Below are positions 6,227 through 14,029 of a DNA stretch of 14,156 nt, piece after piece (the first letter of the stretch is position 1; every line of letters begins with the position of its first letter). A program made the translations under genes and the position numbers. This DNA is from Selenomonadales bacterium UBA7018. Its GTDB lineage: Bacteria > Bacillota > Negativicutes > Selenomonadales > Selenomonadaceae. A model generated the notes under the pieces. It made no database searches, was not told the origin of the DNA, and saw only the letters and a program-made list of their open reading frames with translations. The DNA lies in NCBI GenBank assembly GCA_002448305.1, contig DJWY01000004.1:1-14156 (forward strand). The letters run 5' to 3'.

Positions 6227-7174
6227 ATGCGAAAGATTTTGATAGTGACGATTGGTCTTGCACTCTTGACGGCGGGCTTTTATCATTTCATGCAGACGGA
6301 TTATTCATTGCGGCAAAATGAAAATCGGCGCAAACTCGGCGCGGTTTATATGACGCTGAACAATCCTTTCTACGAAGTCATTGACGAAGAAATTCGCACG
6401 GTCGTAGAAAATCACGGCGACATTTTAATTTCACGCGACCCCGCTTTGAGTGTGGAAAGGCAGGTTGAAGAAATTAAGGACATGATTGAAATGGGCGTCG
6501 AGTTGATTTTCATAAATCCGGTTGACTGGACGAAGATTGAACCTGCGCTTGAGTTGGCTCACGCCGCGAAAATTCCCGTCATTGCGATTGATACAAACGT
6601 CGAAGATGATTCTTTGGTTGTTTGCACGGTCGTTTCTGATAATTACTCAGCGGGCGTGCAATGTGCCGAACATCTGTTGAAAAACTCTTCCGGCGGGAAA
6701 ATCGCCTTGCTGAAACATTCGCAAGCTCGTTCGTCGATTGATAGGATAGCGGGTTTCTGCGATAAGATTGCCGCGAACAAAAATTTTCAAGTCGTCGTGG
6801 AATCAGAATGTTTAGGTCAATTAGAAGTTGCAATGCCCGTTATGGAAAAAATGATTCGCACTCACCCCGAAATAAATATCGTTATGGCATTAAACGACCC
6901 CGCTGCAATGGGTGCGCTTGCCGCCTTGCAAAATATCAATCGGCGCGATGTAAAAGTTTATGGTGTGGACGGCGTGCCGGAGACTAAAGAAATGATTTTT
7001 TCCGGAAAAATGACAGCAACCGCTGGACAATCGCCGCGACAAATCGGAAAGCTTGCTGCTAATCGCGCTTATAAAATTTTGGCGGGTGAGCCGGTCGAAA
7101 AAATTATCAAGTTGCCGACGAAATTACTTTCAGCCGAAAATATTTCTGCCGCCGACATTGAGAGTTGGGATTAA
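6227..7174 (+). CDS. Periplasmic sugar-binding protein, RbsB-like (PBP type 1), likely sensor component
   Basis: The 315-residue protein has one N-terminal hydrophobic segment (MRKILIVTIGLALLTAGFYHF) without a clear cleavage site or lipobox, so it may stay membrane-anchored. The rest is a type 1 periplasmic-binding domain (Peripla_BP_4): YMTLNNPFYEVIDEEI (41-56), INPVD (96-100), IPVIAIDTNV (116-125), DNYSAGVQCAE (138-148), NDPAAMGALAAL (223-234) and VYGVDGVPE (244-252). The family binds ribose, galactose, xylose or similar sugars. The start at 6227 is set by GGAG eight bases upstream; an ATG at 6089 lies inside the EIID gene and was rejected. The kinase gene begins 1 nt after its stop. With no ABC permease or ATPase nearby, a role in presenting sugar to the kinase is more likely than transport. 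Confidence 0.88.
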   Translation: MRKILIVTIGLALLTAGFYHFMQTDYSLRQNENRRKLGAVYMTLNNPFYEVIDEEIRTVVENHGDILISRDPALSVERQVEEIKDMIEMGVELIFINPVDWTKIEPALELAHAAKIPVIAIDTNVEDDSLVVCTVVSDNYSAGVQCAEHLLKNSSGGKIALLKHSQARSSIDRIAGFCDKIAANKNFQVVVESECLGQLEVAMPVMEKMIRTHPEINIVMALNDPAAMGALAALQNINRRDVKVYGVDGVPETKEMIFSGKMTATAGQSPRQIGKLAANRAYKILAGEPVEKIIKLPTKLLSAENISAADIESWD

Positions 7175-7175
7175 T

Positions 7176-8489
7176 ATGCAAAAGTTTTCAAACGTCAAGG
7201 AAATGCACCGCCTGCTTTACGGCTACAATGGATTTGTGATTTTCGTTTTAATGGCGTTCATGTGCTTGACGCAGGAAAGAATCAATCAAGCAATGACGGC
7301 GCGAGCTTTTTTAGAATCAGCAGGAGCCGTGCCGCAATCTTCCGTTGTAATTTTCTTCACGACGACCGCCGCATTTTTGCTATTTATTTTAGTCGGGCAT
7401 TTCTACAGGAAAAGTCAGCGGCGACACGTGCGTTATCTTCTGTTCGCGGCGGAGATAGTTATTTGCATGTTCCTAATGCGCTTTCTAAATCTTTCTTATG
7501 ACGGCGTAGTTTTGCTTGTCGTGGCGGATTTAATGTACAAGTACGAAGGGCATCGGCAGGAATACACGCTTTTAGTCGCAATGATTTGTTTGTACTTCAT
7601 TGCCAATTACAACATGGCGATTTTCCAGACGAAAATAATTTCCTTTGAGGCTTATGCATCCTACTACAATGCCGACGCTAAAGCCGTTATCTTAGCGATT
7701 AAAAATACTTTTTACTCGTTGAATATTGTTTGCTTTGTGTTTTATCTAGTCTTGCTGGTTAAGAATAAGCACGAAGAAAAGGAACGTATCCGCTTGCTGA
7801 ATGAAAAGTTGGAGGAAGCTAATCAAAGACTGCGCGCCTATGCAATCGAAGTTGCGCAAATGGCAGAAACTCGCGAACGCAATCGCCTTGCCCGCGAAAT
7901 TCACGACACTTTAGGTCACGCGCTAACCGGCATTGCCGCCGGATTGGACGCTTGCATTATGACTTTAGAAATTGCGCCTGAAGTTACTAAACAACAACTT
8001 AATAAAATTCGCGACGCCGCTAAAAAAGGTATTACCGATGTCCGCCGCTCGGTTAAAAAGTTGCGTCCCGACGATTTGGAGCGACTGCCTTTTCAAGAAG
8101 CGTTAATGGAGATGACGCGAAATTATTCCGAGTCTTCGGGTATGGAGATAACCTTCGACATTTTCAGTTGGTCGGATAATCTTCGCCAAGACCAAGAGGA
8201 CGTTATTTATCGCGTGTTGCAGGAGAGCATAACTAATGCTAAGCGGCATGGGCACGCCACCAAAGTTAAAATCACAATCGGCGGCAACGAAAAATATTTG
8301 CTGATTGTGATTGCTGATAACGGTGAAGGTTGCGACAAAGTTAAGCAAGGCTTCGGACTAAAGCACATGCGCGAGCGACTGGAGCTTTTGCACGGGACGA
8401 TTCATTATTGGAGTGACGAAGGATTTATCGTCGAGGCAATGATTCCTTTGAATGGAGACGCTTATTATGGTAAAAATTCTGATAGCTGA
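7176..8489 (+). CDS. Membrane sensor histidine kinase (HisKA_3, DesK/NarX class)
   Basis: The 437-residue protein has about six hydrophobic segments in residues 19-195 with only short loops. A coiled-coil linker (about 198-232) follows, then a HisKA_3 dimerisation domain with phospho-acceptor H243 in RLAREIHDTLGHAL, and a HATPase_c domain. The N-box is QESITNAKRHG (N354), then DNGEG (381-385) and GFGLKHMRERL. There is no recognisable extracellular sensor domain, which suggests that signal comes through partner proteins: the sugar-binding proteins on both sides are obvious candidates. The start is the ATG 1 nt after the upstream stop, with GGGA five bases before it; the longer frame from 7053 overlaps the binding-protein gene and was rejected. 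It overlaps the response regulator gene by 23 nt. The ligand is unknown. Confidence 0.92.
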   Translation: MQKFSNVKEMHRLLYGYNGFVIFVLMAFMCLTQERINQAMTARAFLESAGAVPQSSVVIFFTTTAAFLLFILVGHFYRKSQRRHVRYLLFAAEIVICMFLMRFLNLSYDGVVLLVVADLMYKYEGHRQEYTLLVAMICLYFIANYNMAIFQTKIISFEAYASYYNADAKAVILAIKNTFYSLNIVCFVFYLVLLVKNKHEEKERIRLLNEKLEEANQRLRAYAIEVAQMAETRERNRLAREIHDTLGHALTGIAAGLDACIMTLEIAPEVTKQQLNKIRDAAKKGITDVRRSVKKLRPDDLERLPFQEALMEMTRNYSESSGMEITFDIFSWSDNLRQDQEDVIYRVLQESITNAKRHGHATKVKITIGGNEKYLLIVIADNGEGCDKVKQGFGLKHMRERLELLHGTIHYWSDEGFIVEAMIPLNGDAYYGKNSDS

Positions 8490-9132
8490 CGACCAAGAAC
8501 TTATTCGCGACAGCTTGAAAATAATTCTGGACATGAACAGCGATATAAAAGTTGTCGGCGTGGCTGAAAACGGCAGAAAAGTTTTGGACTTAATCAGAAA
8601 AACTTTGCCGGATATAATTTTAATGGATATTCGTATGCCCGAACTTGACGGCGTGCAATGTACAAAGGCGGTCAAGGAAAATTTCCCCGACGTGAAAATA
8701 ATTATCCTGACGACTTTTGACGACGACGAATATGTTTTCTACGCGCTAAAATACGGCGCGAGCGGCTATCTGCTTAAAGGTTGCTCCGTGCAAGAATTAA
8801 CTTCAGCAATTCATACCGTCATGAACGGTGGCTCAATCCTAAATCAAAGCGTCCTAACTAAAGTCGTTAAACTCTTCAATCAGCTGGCGCAAACGCGAAT
8901 TGCTCCCGAACTTGACGGCGGGAATATTGAATCATTAAACCGTACTGAACGCAACGTTGCAAATTTAGTCGGGCGCGGACTTTCTAACAAGGAAATTGCG
9001 GAGACGCTATTTTTATCGGAAGGCACAATCAGAAATGCTTTAAGTTCGGCTCTGTCAAAGCTCAATCTGCGCGACAGAACTCAGTTAGCAATTTGGGCTG
9101 TGCAAACAGGTTTATCAGGCGAGTTGAGATAA
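8467..9132 (+). CDS. LuxR/NarL-family response regulator
   Basis: The 221-residue regulator has an N-terminal receiver domain with acidic pocket D8-D9, phosphorylation site D54 in LMDIRMPE, the LTTFDD switch region, and K104 in YLLKG. A C-terminal LuxR-type helix-turn-helix follows: LNRTERNVANLVGRGLSNKE and LSEGTIRNALSSALSKL, roughly 155-212. It is the cognate partner of the adjacent HisKA_3 kinase; this pairing is standard. The ATG at 8467 is chosen because GGAG lies nine bases upstream; an ATG at 8452 would add five residues and leave no such site. Its stop overlaps the next start by one base. Likely targets are the PTS operon upstream and its own operon (inference). Confidence 0.93.
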   Translation: MVKILIADDQELIRDSLKIILDMNSDIKVVGVAENGRKVLDLIRKTLPDIILMDIRMPELDGVQCTKAVKENFPDVKIIILTTFDDDEYVFYALKYGASGYLLKGCSVQELTSAIHTVMNGGSILNQSVLTKVVKLFNQLAQTRIAPELDGGNIESLNRTERNVANLVGRGLSNKEIAETLFLSEGTIRNALSSALSKLNLRDRTQLAIWAVQTGLSGELR

Positions 9133-10424
9133 TGCGCAGGAAAATTTTAGCGGCTATCATAGTGGCGGCGATTACTTTTGCCGCAATTTATCAAGCACAG
9201 TCGCAGACAACTTTAACGGTTGGAATTTTCGCCGGAAGTAATTGGAACGTCCCACAGGGCGAAACTTACGCGATAATCGATGAAGTTAGGAAAAATTTCG
9301 AGGCTGAAAATCCCAATGTCAAAATAAAATATATTAGCGGCATAAAGAAGGAAGATTATAGCGAATGGCTTGCTGAACAATTTCTTGACGGCTCCGAACC
9401 TGACGTTTTCTTCATTTTGGCTGATGATTTTAACATGTACGCTTCAATCGGCGCGCTTATGAATCTGGAAAGCTTTATCGCCGAAGACAAAAATTTTTCT
9501 ACTGACGTTTACTATCCGAGCGCGTTCAATTTCGGCAAGTATGAAAATATTTCCTACGCCTTGCCCGCCGAGAGTAATCTAACTTTTATGTTCGTGAATA
9601 AAACTTTGCTTGCTAAGGAAGGTATCGCGCTCCCGAAAAATAATTGGACATGGAAAGACTTTTTAGAAATTTGCCGCAAAGTTACTCGCGACACTGATGG
9701 CGACGGTATTGTCAACCAATTTGGCTACTACGATTATTCTTGGCAACAAGCTGCAATTTCTAACGGCGTAAAATTTTTCCGCGACGATGGCAGGACTTCT
9801 TACTTTGCTGATTCACGTATGGAAGAGGCGATAAAATTTCTAATGGAACTGCGCAGTTTGAACGGCAATTTTGAAGTGACGCCAAAAGATTTTGATGTTG
9901 GGCGCGTCGCTTTCAGACCATTTACCTTCGCGCAGTATCGAACATACAAGCCTTATCCTTGGAAGATAAAAAAATATTCATCTTTCGAGTGGGACTGCGT
10001 GAAAATGCCGGCGGGTTCTTCGGGCGGAAATATTTCAGCTATGGATTCCTTACTTGTCGCAATAAGTTCTCGAACACGAAATAAAGATTTAGCGTGGGCT
10101 TTGCTAAAGAAAATTTGCTACGACAAAACAACGCAACAGTTAATTTTGAAAAAATCTCAAGCTTTACCGGTTCGCCGCGACGTTATTACCTCTGTAGAGG
10201 CTCAAGAATTTTTTTCTTGGGATTCAAATGAAACTGCCGCCATAGCAACTATTGACATAAGCTCGGCTATGGACAAAGCTATAATGCCCTTCAAGTTCAA
10301 GAATTATAATTCTGCTATGCTTTACGCCGATACGGAAATCCATAAAATCCTTACCGGTATCATTCCACTCAATAACGCTCTTAACAAACTGCAGAAAGAA
10401 ATCAATGCTCAGCTTCAACATTAG
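9132..10424 (+). CDS. Extracellular solute-binding protein family 1 (MalE-like), likely sensor component
   Basis: The 430-residue secreted protein starts MRRKILAAIIVAAITFAAI with a probable signal-peptidase-I site after A22-Q23-S24 and no lipobox. The body resembles ABC-type sugar-binding proteins of family 1: TLTVGIFAGSNW, VRKNFEAENPNVKIKYISG, EPDVFFILADDF, ALPAESNLTFMFVNKTLLAKEG, WKDFLEICRKVTRDTDGDGI, and a C-terminal LAWALLKKICYDKTTQQLI. These usually bind maltose-like or other oligosaccharides. Its start shares one base with the response regulator stop (TAATG); the longer frame from 9093 was rejected because it loses the signal peptide at the N-terminus. No transporter genes accompany it, so it probably feeds the kinase. 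It would be the second binding protein of a four-component system. Confidence 0.87.
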   Translation: MRRKILAAIIVAAITFAAIYQAQSQTTLTVGIFAGSNWNVPQGETYAIIDEVRKNFEAENPNVKIKYISGIKKEDYSEWLAEQFLDGSEPDVFFILADDFNMYASIGALMNLESFIAEDKNFSTDVYYPSAFNFGKYENISYALPAESNLTFMFVNKTLLAKEGIALPKNNWTWKDFLEICRKVTRDTDGDGIVNQFGYYDYSWQQAAISNGVKFFRDDGRTSYFADSRMEEAIKFLMELRSLNGNFEVTPKDFDVGRVAFRPFTFAQYRTYKPYPWKIKKYSSFEWDCVKMPAGSSGGNISAMDSLLVAISSRTRNKDLAWALLKKICYDKTTQQLILKKSQALPVRRDVITSVEAQEFFSWDSNETAAIATIDISSAMDKAIMPFKFKNYNSAMLYADTEIHKILTGIIPLNNALNKLQKEINAQLQH

Positions 10425-10434
10425 ACGCTACTCG

Positions 10435-10620
10435 TTAAATTACTCCAACTTTAACAAAATATGTATAAGAAACAGTTAGTTCGTAATTTTTGCTAAGTCT
10501 GCGAGAGTGATTAAGCCAAGCAAAAGTTCGCTCCACTATCCAGCGTTTTGGTAAAACTTGCCAGCCATGCGTTTTCTCAACGAAAAGAGCTTTTACAAGA
10601 TTACTGACTTTAGCTTTCAT
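10435..10620 (-). pseudogene. IS5-family transposase C-terminal remnant
   Basis: A 61-codon frame on the minus strand carries the end of a DDE transposase: HGWQVLPKRWIVERTFAWLN and then HSRRLSKNYE, including the glutamate of the catalytic triad (in IVERTF). The frame then runs into LTVSYTYFVKVGVI and a stop, shorter than usual for IS5-family transposases, and the whole N-terminal portion with both catalytic aspartates is missing. The frame's ATG lies inside the last codons of the esterase gene, so homology probably begins near that gene's stop (10610-10612). No terminal inverted repeats were recognised. It is a relic, not an active element, sitting between the convergent sensor operon and esterase array. 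Confidence 0.75.
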
Positions 10621-12187
10621 AGACGTAGCGCAATGCGCTTAAGTTTTGAGTATTCAAATCCTTATGTAAGACGCAACCTTTCGAGTTCAATTCCATAGTC
10701 TGGCGATTTCCGGCGGAATATTTTTCCCAATGCGGAATAAGTTCATTGTCCGGATTGCCGGTCGCCGCAAATGCCGCCCACGACGCTTGAATAACCTTCA
10801 CCAGCTTTTGATTCGGTATAAATTCGTCGTATGATATGTTGAAGGTGTACGGAAGGTCGAGAGCATGGCAGGAACCCAAAATTTCAATCGGCGAAGGCTC
10901 GCTGAACAGATAGAAATAAACGTCGTCGAACTTCGATTGATATTCAGACACCAATTCTTGCCCGACGCGCCAATCTAACTGCGTTGTAAAATCTGCAAAG
11001 TTATCTTCGGTATCGGGACGCCCGTTGAGCCACGCTTTATACATTTCCTCCGAAGTTTGCGCTTTATATCTTCTAATGACGGTAGAAATTTTTTCTGGTT
11101 CCTTGCGGTATATTCCAAAGAAGTTTTCATCGTCCATCAAGAAAGCGTGCCATTCGTCAGCGGTCGTGCCGGTTAAAAATTTAATACCGCTTGCTGCGCC
11201 GTCTTTTAATGCCTTGAAGGGGTCGAGCGGCAAAAATTTCCCGTCGCAAGTCGGAGCAAATTCCGCAATATTACTGCCGCCGCGCGTGTTCATGAATTCT
11301 TCGTAAAGATTTTTAAGTTCGATGCCAGATTTTTTCATAAGGTCGCTAACGGTTTTCGCGCCACTGAACGCCATAAAACTTTCTGCAGCTTTAGCGGAAA
11401 TTTCTGGCTCACTATAAAAGTCCACGTGTCCGGATTGCGAAATTACTTTTTGGAAAAGTCCTTTGGCAGCAGGAATAACTGTCAGCATCATAGTCGAAAT
11501 AGAGCCGGCACTTTCGCCGAAAACTGTAATGTTATTGGGGTCTCCGCCAAACGCCGCGATATTTTCTTTAACCCACTTCACAGCCGCAACTTGGTCTTTT
11601 ATGCCCAGATAACCGCTGTCTTCATAGGCAGAATCAAAGCTTGCAAAGTTCATAAAGCCGAAAACATTCAGCCGATAATTTAACAGGACGATAACGACAT
11701 CATTAGCCGCCGCAAAGTTAGAACCGCTGTAAAGATTTTCACTTGAATAGCCGCCGACAAAAGCTCCGCCGTAAATCCACATCATGACGGGTTTATTTTT
11801 GCCGTCGCCGCGTGTCCAAATGTTCAGCGTCAAGCAGTCTTCACTTTGCGGGGTGTCGTCGTCATCTACAATCGGCTCATCAATCTTTATAGCTACTTGA
11901 ATAGGCGATGCGCCGTATTTTTTCGCGTCGAAAGATTTATTAGACGGTTGCAAAGGTTGGGGAGCTTGCCAGCGAAGTTTACCGACGGGCGGTTGAGCAA
12001 ATGGAACGCCCAGCCAATTTTTTACGCCGTTTTCGTCAACAAAGCCGTTGAACGTACCGTAGCGAGTTTTGGCGACGCAATCGCTTGCCGCAAAAACTTT
12101 GTTGTCAGGCAGAAAACCAATCGTATTGACTGCTAAAAAGCTAAGTGCGGCAGTTTTGATAAAGTCTCTGCGCGTTAAGTTTGTCAT
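10610..12187 (-). CDS. Tat-exported type B carboxylesterase, copy 1
   Basis: The 525-residue alpha/beta-hydrolase belongs to the carboxylesterase/cholinesterase family. It has a twin-arginine signal (MTNLTRRDFIKTAALSFLAV). Catalytic residues are S226 in FGESAGS, E345 in GTTADEW and H441 in SCHALDLPY. The oxyanion segment is YGGAF at 139-143. The family signature SEDCLTLNIW is at 115-124. Cysteine pairs C37/C118 and C440/C505 are conserved with copy 2 and may form disulfides after export. The start at 12187 has AAAGGG eight bases upstream and gives the Tat signal; a longer frame from 12304 lacks both and was rejected. Activity is ester hydrolysis, perhaps on acylated plant or phenolic compounds (inference). 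It differs from copy 2 mainly in the 93-112 loop and in 250-310. The gene ends at the transposase remnant. Confidence 0.92.
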   Translation of the reverse strand: MTNLTRRDFIKTAALSFLAVNTIGFLPDNKVFAASDCVAKTRYGTFNGFVDENGVKNWLGVPFAQPPVGKLRWQAPQPLQPSNKSFDAKKYGASPIQVAIKIDEPIVDDDDTPQSEDCLTLNIWTRGDGKNKPVMMWIYGGAFVGGYSSENLYSGSNFAAANDVVIVLLNYRLNVFGFMNFASFDSAYEDSGYLGIKDQVAAVKWVKENIAAFGGDPNNITVFGESAGSISTMMLTVIPAAKGLFQKVISQSGHVDFYSEPEISAKAAESFMAFSGAKTVSDLMKKSGIELKNLYEEFMNTRGGSNIAEFAPTCDGKFLPLDPFKALKDGAASGIKFLTGTTADEWHAFLMDDENFFGIYRKEPEKISTVIRRYKAQTSEEMYKAWLNGRPDTEDNFADFTTQLDWRVGQELVSEYQSKFDDVYFYLFSEPSPIEILGSCHALDLPYTFNISYDEFIPNQKLVKVIQASWAAFAATGNPDNELIPHWEKYSAGNRQTMELNSKGCVLHKDLNTQNLSALRYVYES

Positions 12188-12371
12188 AATATCAACCCTT
12201 TCTAAATTATTTTTTGGAAACATTCCTAATACTATAAAATTTGTCAAATTTATTTTTTGCGGAGTAAATTTTAGTTTTGACAAGACATCAATCATTCGCG
12301 ACATTGAATCAAAAAATTTTCTTGCGTCAAGAGTATGTTTTTAATTATATTAAATAAAAAATGTTCCTTTT
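12188..12371 (-). promoter_or_regulatory. AT-rich leader of esterase copy 1 with palindromes
   Basis: This 184-nt spacer holds no gene. Two palindromes are visible: AAATTTGTCAAATTT (12237-12251), which contains a minus-strand TTGACA, and TTTAATTATATTAAA (12340-12354), which contains a minus-strand TATAAT. Neither hexamer has a good partner at 16-18 nt, so a promoter is likely but not firmly placed. No clear terminator follows esterase copy 2 here, so read-through into copy 1 is possible. Confidence 0.35.
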
Positions 12372-13949
12372 TTAGCTTTCGTAGATGTAGCGCAAGGCGT
12401 TCAAATTTTGCGTGTTCAAATCTTTATGTAAGACGCAACCTTTTGAGTTCAGTTCCATAGTTTGGCGATTATCGGCGGAATATTTTTCCCAATGCGGAAT
12501 AAATTCGTTGTTCGGGTTGCCAGTCGCCGCAAATGCCGCCCATGATGCCTGAACTTGTTGCACAAGCTTGGGATTGGGATTCGGGACAATGTGATCGCCG
12601 TTATTGAAGGTATACGGCAAGTCGACCGCGTGACACGAGCGCAAATTTTCAATCGTCGACTGCTCACTGAACAAATAATAGTAAACGTCGCCGAATTTAG
12701 ATTGATATTCCGCCGCCAACTCCTGTACGACGCGCCAATCCAACTGATTTACAAAAGCAATGAAATTTTCCTCCGTATCCGAACGACCGTTGAGCCACGC
12801 TTTATAAATTTCCTCAAACGTTTTCGCACGGTGTATTCTGTAATTTTTCATGACGGGAGAAATTTTTTCGGGAGCATTCCTAAAGCTTGAAAAAAAGTTG
12901 TCCGCATATATTAGAAACCAATAACGCCATTCGTCGGCGGTCGTGCCCGTTAAAAATTTAATTCCGTGTGCGCCGCCGTCTTTTAGTGCCTTGAATGGGT
13001 CAATCGGCAAAAATTTCCCGTCAAACGTCGGCAAATAATCCATTTCCGTTGCCGTGCCGCGAGAATCCGAAACTTTTACGTAAAGTTGGAGAAGCTCGGC
13101 GGCAGATTTTTTCATCATGTCGCGCATCGACTTCGCGCCGCCCATTTCCATGTAAATTTCTGCCAACGGTGCGGAATATTCTGGCGTATTGTACATGTAC
13201 GAATTACCGGACTGCGGAATTGCTTTTTGGAAAAGATTTTTCGCCGCAGGCGTTACCGCGAGAAACATAACTGACGCTGAGCCGGCACTTTCGCCAAAAA
13301 TCGTAATATTATCGGGATTCCCGCCGAATGACGCGATATTTTCCTTAACCCACTTCAACGCGGCGACTTGGTCTTTCAAACCGAGATAGCCGCTGTCCTC
13401 GAACGAAGAATCAATCGTACCGAAGTTCACAAAGCCGAAAACGTTCAACCGATAGTTAATCGTGACGATTACGACATCATTAACCGCCGCGAAATTTGTT
13501 ACGTTGTAAAGTGGGTCGCTTGAACCGCCATTTTGAAAGCCGCCGCCGTGAATAAAGACCATGACGGGCAAATTTTTCTTTTCGCCTCGTCTCCAAATGT
13601 TGAGCGTCAAGCAATCTTCGCTTTGCGGGTTTCCGGAGGCTCCCTCGTTCTTGTCAATATCTTGGCAAGCCGTAAATCCGAAATTTTTCGCGTCGAAAGT
13701 CTTATTTGTCGGTTTAAGCGGTTGAGGAGCCTGCCAGCGAAGTTTACCGACGGGCGGTTGAGCAAATGGAATGCCCAGCCATGTTTTAACGCCGTTTTTG
13801 TCGATGAAGCCGTTAAAAGTGCCGTATTTAGTCTTAACGGAGCAATTATCAGCGGCGAAAACTTTTTCGGGCATAAAACCGAGCGTATTTGCCGCCAAAA
13901 AGCCGAGCGCGGCAGTTTTGATAAAATCTCTGCGCGTTAAGTTTGACAT
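12372..13949 (-). CDS. Tat-exported type B carboxylesterase, copy 2
   Basis: The 525-residue paralogue of the downstream esterase has the same length and architecture. The twin-arginine signal is MSNLTRRDFIKTAALGFLAA. The catalytic triad is S221 in FGESAGS, E340 in GTTADEW and H440 in SCHAVDLPY. The oxyanion segment here is the canonical HGGGF (134-138), unlike YGGAF in copy 1. Candidate disulfide cysteines are C36/C113 and C439/C505. The ribosome site AAGGAAGTG is close upstream and supports the ATG. The C-terminal 41 residues differ from copy 1 at only three positions, while the loop at 92-108 and the lid-like part at 250-305 differ clearly. Distinct substrates for the copies are plausible. 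Only a 36-nt stretch separates its ATG from the upstream terminator, and no promoter was recognised in it. Confidence 0.92.
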   Translation of the reverse strand: MSNLTRRDFIKTAALGFLAANTLGFMPEKVFAADNCSVKTKYGTFNGFIDKNGVKTWLGIPFAQPPVGKLRWQAPQPLKPTNKTFDAKNFGFTACQDIDKNEGASGNPQSEDCLTLNIWRRGEKKNLPVMVFIHGGGFQNGGSSDPLYNVTNFAAVNDVVIVTINYRLNVFGFVNFGTIDSSFEDSGYLGLKDQVAALKWVKENIASFGGNPDNITIFGESAGSASVMFLAVTPAAKNLFQKAIPQSGNSYMYNTPEYSAPLAEIYMEMGGAKSMRDMMKKSAAELLQLYVKVSDSRGTATEMDYLPTFDGKFLPIDPFKALKDGGAHGIKFLTGTTADEWRYWFLIYADNFFSSFRNAPEKISPVMKNYRIHRAKTFEEIYKAWLNGRSDTEENFIAFVNQLDWRVVQELAAEYQSKFGDVYYYLFSEQSTIENLRSCHAVDLPYTFNNGDHIVPNPNPKLVQQVQASWAAFAATGNPNNEFIPHWEKYSADNRQTMELNSKGCVLHKDLNTQNLNALRYIYES

Positions 13950-13982
13950 AACGTCACTTCCTTATAGCATACTAACATCATT

Positions 13983-14011
13983 AAAAAAAAGCCCCGACGA
14001 ATTGTCGAGGC
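13983..14011 (-). terminator. Rho-independent terminator after esterase copy 3
   Basis: On the minus strand GCCTCGAC (from 14011 down) pairs with GTCGGGGC (13998-13991) around a 5-nt loop, with one G-U wobble, and is followed by eight T residues (13990-13983). The wobble becomes a C-A mismatch on the plus strand and the T-run is on the minus side, so it acts on minus-strand transcription. It lies 18 nt past the stop of copy 3. Confidence 0.85.
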
Positions 14012-14029
14012 GGCAAATCAGATTAAATT

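Noticed and set aside
12188..12304. Extended N-terminus of esterase copy 1
   Set aside because: It would bury the Tat signal 39 residues inside the protein and has no ribosome site; the copy 2 start aligns with the ATG at 12187.
13950..13982. Extended -10 like TGCTATAAG upstream of esterase copy 2
   Set aside because: It overlaps the ribosome site of the gene and would give an almost leaderless transcript without that site, so it is probably chance.
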